A stretch of DNA of 64,000 nucleotides. Source: Bacteroidia bacterium (GTDB lineage Bacteria; Bacteroidota; Bacteroidia; B-17B0; Aurantibacillaceae). The stretch covers positions 248,001 through 312,000 of the forward strand of contig JAEUTP010000002.1 of NCBI GenBank assembly GCA_016787705.1, read 5' to 3'. Under the pieces are notes generated by a model. That model had not been told where the DNA came from. It worked only from the letters and a program-made list of their open reading frames with translations, and did not search any database. This document shows positions 9,208-19,000 of the stretch, in pieces (position 1 is the first letter of the stretch; the number at the start of each line of letters is the position of its first letter). Position numbers and translations under genes: made by a program.

Positions 9208-9765
9208 TTACGCTTTCCGCTTAGGATTATCTGTTAAAAAAGCTTTCCAGCCGGTGTAAGATTTGGTTTTTGCACCTGTATTTTTATTCTGATAATAATG
9301 GCAAAGCGCAGCACCCAAAGCATCAGTAGCATCTAAAAATTCCTGTTCTTTTTGAATGCCTAAAATTTGTACCAACATGGCGGCAACTTGCTCTTTACTG
9401 GCATTACCGTTGCCGGTAATACTCATTTTTATTTTTTTTGGAGAATACTCTGTAACAGGTATGTCTTTGCTTAAAGCTGCTGCAATTGCAACACCCTGCG
9501 CTCTTCCCAACTTTAACATCGATTGAACATTCTTTCCAAAAAAAGGTGCTTCAATGGCCAGCTCATCAGGCTTATATTCTTCAATAATAGCAACTGTGCG
9601 TTCAAAGATCATTTTTAAACGCACTGCATGGTCATCAAATTTATCGAGCTTTATTACGCCAATGCCAATAGGTTTTACTACATTGTTTTGAATATGGATC
9701 AATCCATATCCCATTACAACTGTTCCGGGGTCAATTCCTAATATGATCCTGTCGGTGATTGGCAT
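9208..9765 (-). CDS. ruvC: Crossover junction endodeoxyribonuclease RuvC
   Basis: Resolves Holliday junctions during recombination and fork repair, cutting symmetrically as a dimer. At 185 residues it has family length. The four acidic active-site residues can be placed: Asp12 in ILGIDPGT, Glu72 in LAIEAPF, and Asp145/Asp148 in LDATDALGAALCHYY. The GRAQGVAIAA segment after the second motif is also typical. The C-terminal extension after about 165 (KSYTGWKAFLTDNPKRKA) is basic. The gene is monocistronic here, without ruvA or ruvB, faces parC across the palindromic element, and is divergent from the flippase-like gene with a gap of 23 bases between start codons. Confidence 0.93.
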   Translation of the reverse strand: MPITDRIILGIDPGTVVMGYGLIHIQNNVVKPIGIGVIKLDKFDDHAVRLKMIFERTVAIIEEYKPDELAIEAPFFGKNVQSMLKLGRAQGVAIAAALSKDIPVTEYSPKKIKMSITGNGNASKEQVAAMLVQILGIQKEQEFLDATDALGAALCHYYQNKNTGAKTKSYTGWKAFLTDNPKRKA

Positions 9766-9788
9766 TAAAAATGTAAATTTAACCTAAT

Positions 9789-10778
9789 TTGCAAAAGCGA
9801 AAAAAAATAGTTTCCACCATTATAAAGGTACTTATTGGCCTGGGAAGTTTTTTTATAATTTACCTACGCTTAAAAAGCGATCTTACTTCTGAAAAATTAC
9901 AATTGCTTATCAGTTTAGCTTTTTCTTTAAAAGGATTAATTTGTTTAAGTATTTGCCTTTTACTTATTCCGGTTAATTGGGGCATTGAAAGTTTTAAATG
10001 GAAAATCATTACAGAACCCGTAGAAAAAATATCTTTTAAAACAGCCACCTATTCTGTTTACAGCGGCATTTGCTTAGGAAATTTAGCGCCCGGCAGAGCT
10101 ACAGAGTTTTTGGCAAAAATTATTTTTTTTAAAATAGAAAATCGTCCTAAAATTACCGCGTTGCATTTTATTAATGGCATGTTTCAATTGTGCATTACTT
10201 ATTTATTTGGGTTGACTGCGTTACTTTTTCAATTAAAACAATTTGAAGGTGATAACATGTGGCTTGCTTACACAACAAGTACAATAGCAATTTTAATTTT
10301 TGCGGTGTTTATTTTTTGCCTGGTTAAGATCGATCTGATCTTAAGTTTTATAACTAAAAAGATAAGTAAACAACAAAGTTTAGAAAATTTTAAATATCCT
10401 TTCACTGCAAAAAAATTAATTCAATTATTTGGACTTTCTGTGATTCGCTATTGTATATTTGCTTTACAATTTCTTTTACTTATTTATTTATTTCATCAAC
10501 AACCTTTAAATTTTTCTATTTTTGTTGGCATGGCTTTGTATTATTTAATTACCACAACCATCCCTATGATAAGCGTATTAGAAGGGCCTATCCGCGCAGC
10601 CATTGCCCTTATTGTATTTCACGACTCAGGCATTTCTGATTCAGCTTTGGCTTTATCATCTGTATTGATCTGGCTAATCAATATCATTCTTCCAAGCATT
10701 TATGGCTACAGTATTTTATTAAAACAAAATTTCGAGCCGATAGCTATCGGCTTCAAATTATTTGGTAAACAAAAATGA
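9789..10778 (+). CDS. Lysylphosphatidylglycerol synthase TM-domain / flippase-like membrane protein
   Basis: 329 residues with about eight transmembrane segments. It fits the LPG_synthase_TM (MprF N-terminal/AglD, formerly UPF0104) family, including the GICLGNLAPGRATEF motif near 95-109 and a central SVLEGPIRAA motif. Family members flip aminoacylated lipids or lipid-linked sugars; here there is no MprF catalytic domain, so a flippase-like role in envelope lipid or glycan export is only inferred. The start is a TTG at 9789; no ATG lies near the N-terminus, and the basic MQKRKK start before the first helix suits an inside-out topology. The last codons overlap the glycosyltransferase start by four bases (ATGA), so the two are translationally coupled. 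Confidence 0.75.
   Translation: MQKRKKIVSTIIKVLIGLGSFFIIYLRLKSDLTSEKLQLLISLAFSLKGLICLSICLLLIPVNWGIESFKWKIITEPVEKISFKTATYSVYSGICLGNLAPGRATEFLAKIIFFKIENRPKITALHFINGMFQLCITYLFGLTALLFQLKQFEGDNMWLAYTTSTIAILIFAVFIFCLVKIDLILSFITKKISKQQSLENFKYPFTAKKLIQLFGLSVIRYCIFALQFLLLIYLFHQQPLNFSIFVGMALYYLITTTIPMISVLEGPIRAAIALIVFHDSGISDSALALSSVLIWLINIILPSIYGYSILLKQNFEPIAIGFKLFGKQK
10735..10752. repeat. Perfect 18-bp palindrome inside a gene end
   Basis: AGCCGATAGCTATCGGCT is its own reverse complement. It lies in the last 15 codons of the flippase-like gene and encodes part of FEPIAIGF. The core GATAGCTATC recalls a palindrome I know as common in Bacteroidota intergenic DNA; a broken GATAGCTA core recurs at 29593-29633. 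Confidence 0.6.
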
Positions 10779-11887
10779 TGTATTTGATCTGCATACTTTT
10801 TTTTATTCTTCTTATTTATGCTATTGTGATGGCTTGGTTTGCTATTGGCTATAGCAAAATGCAATTTTTCAGGCCAACGTATGATACAACTACGCCTCTT
10901 ACAATAATTATTTGCGCGCGTAACGAAGAAAAAAAAATTGGCGGCTGTTTAAATACAATTTTAAAACAGGATTATGATCTTTCACAAGTACAAATAATTT
11001 TAATAAACGACGAAAGTAACGATGGCACTGTGTTTCAGGCAGAATCAGTTTTAAAAAAAACAAAGGTCAATTATAAAATAATTACCAACCGGCAACAAAA
11101 AGGAAAAAAAGCCAGCATAACGTATGCTATTTCGCAAGCCGATCATGAAGTATTGGTGATGCGCGATGCAGATACATTTACAACATCCACTTTATGGTTA
11201 CAAAGTATTTCTGATTTTTACAAAACAACTTCATCCGATCTTATAATTGCACCGGTTATGATTGCCAATAATTTTGGTATTTTATGGGCGTTGCAGGCCA
11301 TTGAAAACAATGTTTTAACCGTTTTAAATTGTGGCAGTGCTTATTTTAAAAAGCCGTTTTTATGTAATGGTGCCAATTTGATTTTTACCAAAACTATTTT
11401 CCAAAAAGTAAATGGTTATTCATCGCACATAAAAATTGCGTCGGGTGATGATGTTTTATTTTTAGAAGATGTAAAAAAAATACCGGGTGTAAATATTAAT
11501 TATCTAAAGTCAGAACAGGCAATTGTTCATACTTACCCGGCTTTTTCGTTTTCGCAATTAATTAGTCAAAAAATAAGATGGGCCTCTAAATTCAAACACA
11601 ATAAAAACACACTAAATTTATTACTTGCGCTTTTGAGTTTTAGCATAAACCTTACGTGGTTATTTTGCTTGTTTTATTGCTTTTTAGTCCCTCAAAACGG
11701 GGGGTTTATCTTAATTTTCGTGCTTTTTAAGTTGATTATTGACATTTTGTTGTTATTTTTAGCATCACGTTTTGTTAAAAACAAAGGCTTAGTTTGGTTT
11801 GGCTTGCCTGTGGGTTGTATTTACCCCTTGTATGCCTGTGTCGTTGCTATTGCCTCGGTTTTTATTAAACCTAAATGGAAAGTATAA
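10775..11887 (+). CDS. Family 2 glycosyltransferase, membrane-anchored
   Basis: 370 residues. An N-terminal membrane helix (about 3-25) is followed by a GT-A catalytic domain: TIIICARNEEKKIGGCL (43-59), QIILINDESNDGT (73-85), the metal-binding RDAD (130-133), a GDDVLFLEDV acid motif, and the QKIRW motif typical of processive or semi-processive GT2 enzymes. Two or three C-terminal helices follow. The fold implies transfer of an activated sugar to a lipid or polysaccharide acceptor at the inner membrane. Its start overlaps the flippase-like gene by four bases and the ABC permease follows three bases after its stop, so all three form one operon. Substrate cannot be told from sequence. Confidence 0.85.
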   Translation: MMYLICILFFILLIYAIVMAWFAIGYSKMQFFRPTYDTTTPLTIIICARNEEKKIGGCLNTILKQDYDLSQVQIILINDESNDGTVFQAESVLKKTKVNYKIITNRQQKGKKASITYAISQADHEVLVMRDADTFTTSTLWLQSISDFYKTTSSDLIIAPVMIANNFGILWALQAIENNVLTVLNCGSAYFKKPFLCNGANLIFTKTIFQKVNGYSSHIKIASGDDVLFLEDVKKIPGVNINYLKSEQAIVHTYPAFSFSQLISQKIRWASKFKHNKNTLNLLLALLSFSINLTWLFCLFYCFLVPQNGGFILIFVLFKLIIDILLLFLASRFVKNKGLVWFGLPVGCIYPLYACVVAIASVFIKPKWKV

Positions 11888-11890
11888 TTT

Positions 11891-13153
11891 GTGTTTTTTA
11901 AGAAGAAATCTATAAATTTTGAGTCTGAATCCCTTAGTGTTCAAACCTGGCGAAGGTTTAAGCGCAACAAGTTATCATTGCTTGGTTTATGGGTTATAGG
12001 TATTGCTTGTATTATTTCTATTTTAGGTTATTTAATCACTCCCGATCAAACGCCTTACGCCAATGATCAAAAACCTGAGCTTCATATTAAAGAACCGGGT
12101 TTTAGCGTAAAAATGCTAGCGGTAAAAAAAAATGAAGAAGTAAAACCTACCAGTATTTTTTCTACCATGCTTTTTGGTAAAAATGAAACTAATTCTTATT
12201 TCACTATCCACAGTTTTGATTTTAAAGGAAAAGATATTGTTGTTGAAGAATTTACAGGTAATGTAGATAACCAGGGAGCAACGGTTTCAAAAATAAATGT
12301 AGCCGATGTTGTTTATGCCATCGAAACAAAATATCCTATTGTTTACGATTCGTTGCGCATGCAATTAACTTTTTATGAAGTTGGCAATCCCCGCGCAATT
12401 ACAAAACCAGTGTCAGAGTTACAGGAAATAATAAAAAAAGATCATGTAACAAGCAAAACTTTTTTATTAGGCAGCGATAAATTAGGCCGCGACTTATTAA
12501 GCCGCTTATTGATAGGCACACGAATTAGTTTAAGTGTTGGCTTGGTATCAGTTATCATTTCTATATTTATTGGCATTCTACTTGGCGCTATGGCAGGGTA
12601 TTACAGAGGCAAAACCGATTCTTTGATCATGTGGCTGATTAATGTTGTATGGAGTATTCCAACATTACTATTGGTTATTGCCATTACTTTGGTTTTAGGA
12701 AAAGGAATTTTACAGGTATTTATTGCCGTTGGTTTAACTATGTGGGTAGATGTTGCCCGTATTGTACGCGGGCAAATCTTAAGCATCCGCGAAAGGGAAT
12801 TTGTAGAAGCAGGAAGAGCTTTGGGGTTTAGAAATATGCGAATTATTTTACGTCATATTTTACCTAACGTTATGGGGCCCGTAGTTGTAATGGCGGCCAG
12901 TAACTTTGCCAGTGCTATTTTAACAGAGGCAGGCTTAAGCTTTTTAGGTATTGGTGCACAACCACCGGTGCCATCATGGGGCGAGATGGTAAGCGCACAT
13001 CACGGTTACATATTAATGGATAAAGCCTACTTAGCTTTTATTCCGGGTATTGCTATTATGATATTGGTACTGGCCTTTATGCTGGTAGGTAACGGTTTGC
13101 GCGATGCCTTAGATACACGATCGCTTGACGAAAAACCAATTGCCGGCAATTAA
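11891..13153 (+). CDS. ABC transporter permease, oligopeptide/dipeptide type (DppC/OppC-like)
   Basis: 420 residues starting at GTG. The N-terminus has a short OppC_N-like part with one membrane helix (about 29-49), then a large extracytoplasmic insert (about 50-190), then the binding-protein-dependent permease domain. FLLGSDKLGRDLLSRLLIGTR-type sequence starts at 191, and the cytoplasmic EAA loop is EFVEAGRALGFRNMRIILRH near 300. Family permeases import peptides or nickel. No ATPase, second permease or binding protein is adjacent, so the rest of the transporter is elsewhere. The insert between the first and second helices makes it longer than the usual 290-300 residues. It is third in the operon with the flippase-like protein and the glycosyltransferase; its stop overlaps that of hemH by four bases. 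Confidence 0.88.
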   Translation: MFFKKKSINFESESLSVQTWRRFKRNKLSLLGLWVIGIACIISILGYLITPDQTPYANDQKPELHIKEPGFSVKMLAVKKNEEVKPTSIFSTMLFGKNETNSYFTIHSFDFKGKDIVVEEFTGNVDNQGATVSKINVADVVYAIETKYPIVYDSLRMQLTFYEVGNPRAITKPVSELQEIIKKDHVTSKTFLLGSDKLGRDLLSRLLIGTRISLSVGLVSVIISIFIGILLGAMAGYYRGKTDSLIMWLINVVWSIPTLLLVIAITLVLGKGILQVFIAVGLTMWVDVARIVRGQILSIREREFVEAGRALGFRNMRIILRHILPNVMGPVVVMAASNFASAILTEAGLSFLGIGAQPPVPSWGEMVSAHHGYILMDKAYLAFIPGIAIMILVLAFMLVGNGLRDALDTRSLDEKPIAGN

Positions 13154-14160
13154 TTCTTAATGATTTCTTTAACTGCCTTTACCCAAACTTCGTTACTGTT
13201 TAAGCTGTTTACAAGTGTTACTTTTTGGCCGCCGTGTTCTTTAAAAATCTCCAGATATTCTGTTCCTATTTCGTAAATCGTTTCTAAACAATCAGCAACA
13301 AAAGCAGGAGAAAATACAAGAATGTTTTTATTTCCTTTTTTTGCCAACTCTTCAATTACTTTATCGCTAAATGGCTTTAACCATTTTTCATCTAACCTGC
13401 TTTGAAAACTGGTTGTATATTTTCCTTCAGGAATATTTAATGCTTTAACCAATTGCCTAGTTGTTTCAAAACTATTAGCCCGGTAACAATACTGGTTATT
13501 TTTTGTAATGGAATTACAACAAGCACCCATCTGGCAAGTGCTGCCACCATAATGCGCAGATGCTTTCAGTATTTGTCTTTCGGGTAAACCATGGTATGAG
13601 AATACAACATGATCGTACTCATTTAAATTGTGCTTTCTGCCTTCTACCAAAAGTGCATCAATAAATTGTTGCTGGTCGTAAAATTTACTTACAATATTCA
13701 AACTCGGAATAACTTCCCAACCTTTAATTTGTTTTAACACCTCTTCAACAGTGCTACCTGTGCTTGAACTGGCATATTGTGGATACAAAGGAAAAACATG
13801 GATTTTAGATGGACGCTGTTGCCTTATTTTTTCTAAAGTATCTTTAATAGAAGGTGTTTGATAGCGCATAGCTAGTTCAACAATATATTTATCACCAACT
13901 TCCTGCTGTACTTTTTCTTTTAATGCTATACTATTGGTTAAAAGTGGCGAGCCTTCTTTTGTCCATATATTTTGATATAATTTTGAAGATTTAAAACTAC
14001 GAAAAGGAACAATGATCATATTCACTAAAATAAATCGGCCAACGGGGTTAATATCAATTACACGTCTGTCATTCAAAAACTGTGTAAGGTATTTACCAAC
14101 TTTGCCGGGCGTTGGTGAATCCGGAGTTCCAAGATTTATTAAAAGTATTGCTTCTTTCAT
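13150..14160 (-). CDS. hemH: Ferrochelatase
   Basis: Inserts Fe(II) into protoporphyrin IX, the last step of protoporphyrin-dependent haem synthesis. 336 residues, normal family length. Landmarks: ILLINLGTPDSP near the N-terminus, VFSYHGLPERQ with the metal-binding His, and AFVADCLETIYEIG with the conserved Glu. A cysteine-rich patch (STCQMGACC, later YCYRANS) lies where many Bacteroidota and actinobacterial enzymes carry extra cysteines; whether these bind an iron-sulfur cluster is not settled by eye. The ATG overlaps the lspA stop by four bases, so the two are coupled. Its stop overlaps the convergent ABC permease stop. Confidence 0.93.
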   Translation of the reverse strand: MKEAILLINLGTPDSPTPGKVGKYLTQFLNDRRVIDINPVGRFILVNMIIVPFRSFKSSKLYQNIWTKEGSPLLTNSIALKEKVQQEVGDKYIVELAMRYQTPSIKDTLEKIRQQRPSKIHVFPLYPQYASSSTGSTVEEVLKQIKGWEVIPSLNIVSKFYDQQQFIDALLVEGRKHNLNEYDHVVFSYHGLPERQILKASAHYGGSTCQMGACCNSITKNNQYCYRANSFETTRQLVKALNIPEGKYTTSFQSRLDEKWLKPFSDKVIEELAKKGNKNILVFSPAFVADCLETIYEIGTEYLEIFKEHGGQKVTLVNSLNSNEVWVKAVKEIIKN

Positions 14161-14867
14161 GAATTAGAATTCAATATCCCATCAGAATTATTTTCCTGTT
14201 TTACTTCACCGGAATTTTCAACCTGTTCGGGGTCGGTTTTTTTAGAGAATTTTTTTTGGAATAAAATTATAATAATTACGCCACCTGAAATGGCTGCATC
14301 AGCAAAATTAAATATCGGTCTGAAGAATTGAAAATCTTCACCGCCCCAAATGGGAAACCAATCAGGAAAATGTCCGTTAACAATAGGAAAATAAAACATA
14401 TCTACCACGCAACCGTACATGCTTGGTGCGTAACCGTTGCCCGAAAGGCTGGCTACACCATCGTAAGGCAAGTACTCGTTAAATTGAGCATTGAACATGG
14501 TGCCTTTATCAAATATTAATCCATAAAAAGCGCTATCTAAAATATTACCTATAGCGCCGGCTAATATTAATGAGACTGAAAATATAAAACCCCAATGTTC
14601 TTTATTTTTTGTAATATGACGAATATAGAATACACCTGCAACACAAGCTAAAATTCTGAATACACTTAAAGCCAGTTTTCCAAAATCACCACCAAATTCA
14701 AAGCCAAACGCCATTCCCGGATTTTCGGTAAAATGAATCACACACCAATCTGCTAATTTACCAACTTCGCCCAAAGGATAATTTAACTTGATATAAATTT
14801 TAATGAACTGATCGATGAACAGCACAGAAAAAATTGTTATTAGCGGTATTTTAAAGCGTTTAAGCAT
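14157..14867 (-). CDS. lspA: Lipoprotein signal peptidase (signal peptidase II)
   Basis: Inner-membrane aspartyl protease that cleaves prolipoproteins at the lipobox. Family motifs: FTENPGMAFGF (47-57), GNILDSAFYG with catalytic Asp111, and FNFADAAIS with catalytic Asp190. Four membrane helices are visible. At 236 residues it is longer than the E. coli enzyme (about 164): the two aspartates are 79 residues apart rather than about 20, because of an extracytoplasmic insert (about 118-185, rich in aromatics and Gly), as in other Bacteroidota as far as I know. The C-terminus adds a polar tail. It overlaps hemH by four bases. Several lipoprotein substrates are encoded in this window. Confidence 0.92.
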   Translation of the reverse strand: MLKRFKIPLITIFSVLFIDQFIKIYIKLNYPLGEVGKLADWCVIHFTENPGMAFGFEFGGDFGKLALSVFRILACVAGVFYIRHITKNKEHWGFIFSVSLILAGAIGNILDSAFYGLIFDKGTMFNAQFNEYLPYDGVASLSGNGYAPSMYGCVVDMFYFPIVNGHFPDWFPIWGGEDFQFFRPIFNFADAAISGGVIIIILFQKKFSKKTDPEQVENSGEVKQENNSDGILNSNS

Positions 14868-14931
14868 TAATTTTTAAAGATGTAAAGATACTCTTTTTGT
14901 GTCACGGAAAATGTGAATTTAACTAAAATAA

Positions 14932-14961
14932 AAAAGGCTGCTTTTGTAAAAGCAGCCTTTT
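14932..14961 (-). terminator. Rho-independent terminator after DksA-like gene
   Basis: Near-perfect palindrome AAAAGGCTGCTTTT / AAAAGCAGCCTTTT, read on the minus strand as a stem followed by TTTTTTATTTT. It begins 17 bases past the stop of the minus-strand gene ending at 14979 and lies upstream of lspA. The A/T flanks make it able to work in either direction. Confidence 0.85.
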
Positions 14962-14978
14962 AATACTATGTATTTCTA

Positions 14979-16064
14979 TTATTGGCTTAATTTAGCGTCA
15001 ATGCCCAAAGTAGCATGCGGTACAGAGCGCAAGCGCTCTTTAGGTATTAATTTACCGGTTACGCGGCAAATACCGTAAGTTTTATTTTCAATACGCACTA
15101 AGGCATTTTTTAAGTTAACAATGTATTTTTCCTGGCGTGATGCTAATTGCGCAGTTTCTTCTTTACTCATCACATCACTTCCATCTTCCAACAATTTAAA
15201 TGTTGGTGATGTGTCGTCAGTACCATGATTATCTTCGTTGCTTAATGTTTGTTTTAAAAGATCGTAATCGGTTTGCGCTTCTTTTAATTTTGATAAGATC
15301 AACTCTTTAAATTCCGTTAATTCTTTATCGGAATAACGCGTACGATTATCTTTTGTATTTACAAAAGGCTTAGGAACATCTTCCTTAGCTTTTTTGATCA
15401 ATGGTTTATTGATATCAATTTGCAAGGGACGGTTACGAATGTATGCTTCCATACTGTTACCGCTCGAACGGCCGTCGTTTTTCTTTCTGCGGCCACGGCC
15501 ACGTTTTTCAGGAACCTCATCATCGTCCTCATCAATGTCAGCGCCACCGCCGCCTTCCAGATCAACCATTCCGGCCTCATCTAGTCCGCCTTCTAAAACT
15601 GCGGCATCATCATCATCGGGCTTTTCATAATCATCTTTTACATCAACATCCGAATCATCTTCTTCCTCTTCAGGAATATCGTCCTCATCATCGTCATCCC
15701 CTTTTTTTCCTTTTTTCTTTCCTTTTATTTTATCGGCTTTTTTATCTTTTCCTTTTTTTGCAATTGCTTCAATGGGTTTACCGGCAGGTTTTTTTTCTTT
15801 CAGCACTTCTTTCGACACAGGTTTTGTTTTTAGTACGGGTTTATTTTCTTTCTTTTTCTCAACGGTTTTTGCTTTAGTAACCGGTTTTGCTACTTTTTTT
15901 GGAGCAACTTTTACTACTTTTTTTGCTACAGGCTTAGCAGCCTTTTTAGTATCTTTTTTAGCAGGCTTTGTCGCTTTTTTTGGAGCTGGTTTACTTGCTT
16001 TTTTTACAGGTTTAGCAGAAGGTTTGGCCTTTTTATCCTTTTTATTGTCTTTCTTTTTAGCCAT
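14979..16064 (-). CDS. TraR/DksA-like protein with lysine-rich histone-H1-like N-terminus
   Basis: About 361 residues from the ATG at 16064 (MAKKKDN); an ATG two codons earlier at 16070 is possible. Residues 1-110 are almost only Lys, Ala, Pro and Val in PAKK-type repeats, like histone H1 tails; 115-190 are strongly acidic (Asp/Glu runs); then a basic RGRGRRKK patch. The last 130 residues are a DksA coiled coil plus the finger region TYGICRVTGKLIPKERL. In classic DksA the finger has four cysteines; here only one remains, as in related Bacteroidota proteins. DksA-type proteins bind the RNA polymerase secondary channel; the long charged tail suggests nucleic-acid binding as well. It follows ileS by 11 bases and is followed by a strong terminator. 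Confidence 0.82.
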   Translation of the reverse strand: MAKKKDNKKDKKAKPSAKPVKKASKPAPKKATKPAKKDTKKAAKPVAKKVVKVAPKKVAKPVTKAKTVEKKKENKPVLKTKPVSKEVLKEKKPAGKPIEAIAKKGKDKKADKIKGKKKGKKGDDDDEDDIPEEEEDDSDVDVKDDYEKPDDDDAAVLEGGLDEAGMVDLEGGGGADIDEDDDEVPEKRGRGRRKKNDGRSSGNSMEAYIRNRPLQIDINKPLIKKAKEDVPKPFVNTKDNRTRYSDKELTEFKELILSKLKEAQTDYDLLKQTLSNEDNHGTDDTSPTFKLLEDGSDVMSKEETAQLASRQEKYIVNLKNALVRIENKTYGICRVTGKLIPKERLRSVPHATLGIDAKLSQ

Positions 16065-16075
16065 AATCATTAATT

Positions 16076-19000
16076 TTAATTTAACTTTTCGATAGAGATT
16101 AGTGTTGTGATCAATTCGTCTACTTCAATTTTACTGGCATTGGCAGTGGACAGGTTTTGCACCAATTGCAAGTCGTTGGTTAAAGTTTCAGAACAAATAT
16201 AACTTAAATTGTTTTTAATAGCATTATCTAGATCCGAATTTTGCTGAATTTTGACCAAAATCTTATCAGTTACCTCAAAACCCGCATCCTTCCTCATATT
16301 TTGAATACGATTTACCACTTCGCGTGCTAATCCTTCGTTTTTAAGTTCTTCGGACAAGTTAATGTCTAAAGCTACTGTTAACGGACCATTATTAGCCACT
16401 TTCCAGCCCGGAATATCGACCGGAATGATCTCAACATCCTCAGGTTCTAAAACAATATTTGCGGCATTTAGTTCAATAGTAAATGAGCCTGTTTTTTCGA
16501 TACCGGAAATAATTTTTGCACCGTTCTCATTGGCAAATGCCTGAACCGCTTTCATATTTTGACCGCATTTTTTGCCTAAGGTTTTAAAATTTAACTTGAG
16601 GTTTTTTACGATCTGCGTTTGCTCTTCATTCACAAAATCAATTTCTTTAACATTTACCTCGCTTAAAATAAGGTCTTTCACAGCTTCTATTTTATCCTGG
16701 AAAGCTTTATCTAAAATTGGAATTTGGATACGCTGCAATGGCTGGCGAACTTTTAAATTTTCCTTTTTGCGAATAGATAATACCATCGAAGAAATTTCCT
16801 GCGCTAATTCCATTCGCTCTTCCAATGCTTTATCCTGATTACTCTTTTCTACTTTAGTTAACGAAGTTAAATGAACCGATTCCCATTTTAATGGTGTGTT
16901 ATTCTTTATTGCCGCTTCGCGAATTGGTTCTGTTAAATTCTGGTACATCCATTCACTAAAAAATGGCGCAATTGGGCTCATTAACTGCGATACAACCATT
17001 AGGCATTCGTGCAAGGTTTCGTAGGCAGCTTTTTTATCGTTGCTCATCTCGCCTCTCCAAAAACGGCGACGCGATAAACGTACATACCAGTTACTTAAAT
17101 GCTCATCAACAAATTTTTCAATAGCACGTGCCGCGCGATGTGGCTCAAACTCTTCGTAATACGCGGTTACATTCTCGATCAATGTTTGTAATTCAGAAAT
17201 GATCCAACGGTCTAATTCAATTCTGTCTTTAACGGGAATAATATTTTGTTCATCCAGCACAAATTTATCTACGTTAGCATACAATGAATAAAAACCATAA
17301 GTATTGTAAAGTGTGCCAAATAATTTACGCTGTACTTCGCCAATACCTTCGGTATCAAATTTTAAATTATCCCACGGTGCAGCGTTGGCTATCATATACC
17401 AGCGCGTTGCATCGGCACCAAATTTTTCGATGGTTTCAAACGGATCAACAGCATTGCCTAAACGCTTGCTCATTTTATTACCGTTCTTGTCAAGCACCAA
17501 ACCGTTAGATACAACATTTTTGTATGCTACCGAGTCAAAATTCATAACAGCAATTGCATGCAATGTAAAGAACCAGCCACGGGTTTGGTCAACACCTTCG
17601 GCAATAAAATCGGCCGGGTAATATTTTTTTTGATCAATTAATTCTTTATTCTCGAAAGGATAATGCACCTGCGCATAAGGCATGGCGCCGCTATCAAACC
17701 AAACATCAATCAAATCAGGTTCGCGAAATAATTTTTTTCCGTTCTTTTCTAAAACAATATTATCTGCGTACGGTTTGTGAAGATCGAAAGTGTCATAATT
17801 TTCTTTAGTAAAATTTCCAGGAACAAATTTATCTAGCGGATTTGTTGTCATAAATCCTTTTGCAACTGAATTGGCAATTTCTTTTTTTAGCTCTTCAGCG
17901 CTGCCAATTACAATTTGTTCAGTTTTATCTTCACTTGTCCAGATAGGAATTGGAATACCCCAAAAACGCGAGCGGGATAAATTCCAGTCCTGTAAATTAT
18001 TTAACCATTCTCCAAAACGCCCTGAACCGGTATGCTCAGGCTTCCAGTTAATAGTTTTGTTCAATTCTATCATACGCTCTTTTACGGCCGTAGACTTAAT
18101 AAACCAGCTATCCAATGGATAATACAACACTGGCTTATCGGTACGCCAGCAATGGGGGTAACTGTGTTCGTAGGTTTCTTTTTTAAAGAGTTTTCCTTCT
18201 TCCTGTAATTTTAAAACAATACGTTCATCAACACTTAAATAAACTTTAAGGTCTTTTATTTTGTGATTAGCTTCTAATATTTTTTTCTGTTTTTCGAATT
18301 CCGCTTTCTTTTCTTCATCTGTTAAGTAAGCTTCTTTCACATACTCTTCGCCGTAAAGAAAAACTCCATCCTGCACTTCGGGTAAAAATTTACCGCGTTT
18401 ATCAACTAAAGTTAAAGAAGCAACATTGTTTTGCTTAGCCACTTTAAAGTCATCTGCACCAAAGCTTGGCGCAATATGAACGATACCTGTACCATCAGTA
18501 GTCGTAACAAAATCGCCAACCAAAACCTTAAACGCATCGCCCTCCGGTTGCACAAAAGGTAAGAGCTGTTCGTATTGAATACACGCCAGCTCAGAGCCTT
18601 TGGCATGGCCTACAATTTTAAACGGAATGTTTTTATCTCCCGGTTTATAATCTTCAAATTTAAGATCGGTATGTTTTTCTGAAAAATATTTATTTAAAAG
18701 ATCTTTTGCAAGTATAACGGTTTGCGGTTTGCCGGTAAACGGGTTAAAGCTTTTTACAAAAAGATACTCAATATCTTTTCCAACTGCTAAAGCCGTGTTA
18801 GATGGCAATGTCCAAGGTGTGGTCGTCCACGCTAAAAAGTACAAGTCATCAGTATCCAGTTTTACAATTGGCAGTTTGCTGATTGCTGACTGCTTACTGC
18901 TTACTTTGAACTGAACAGTAGCTGTTCTATCCTTCACATCCCTGTAACAACCCGGTTGGTTTAATTCGTGTGAACTTAAACCCGTGCCCGCCGCAGGTGA

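Noticed and set aside
15394..16095. Plus-strand ORFs opposite the DksA-like gene
   Set aside because: They mirror the Lys/Ala/Pro tail and acidic stretch as His/Leu/Phe/Ser-rich runs; no real gene.
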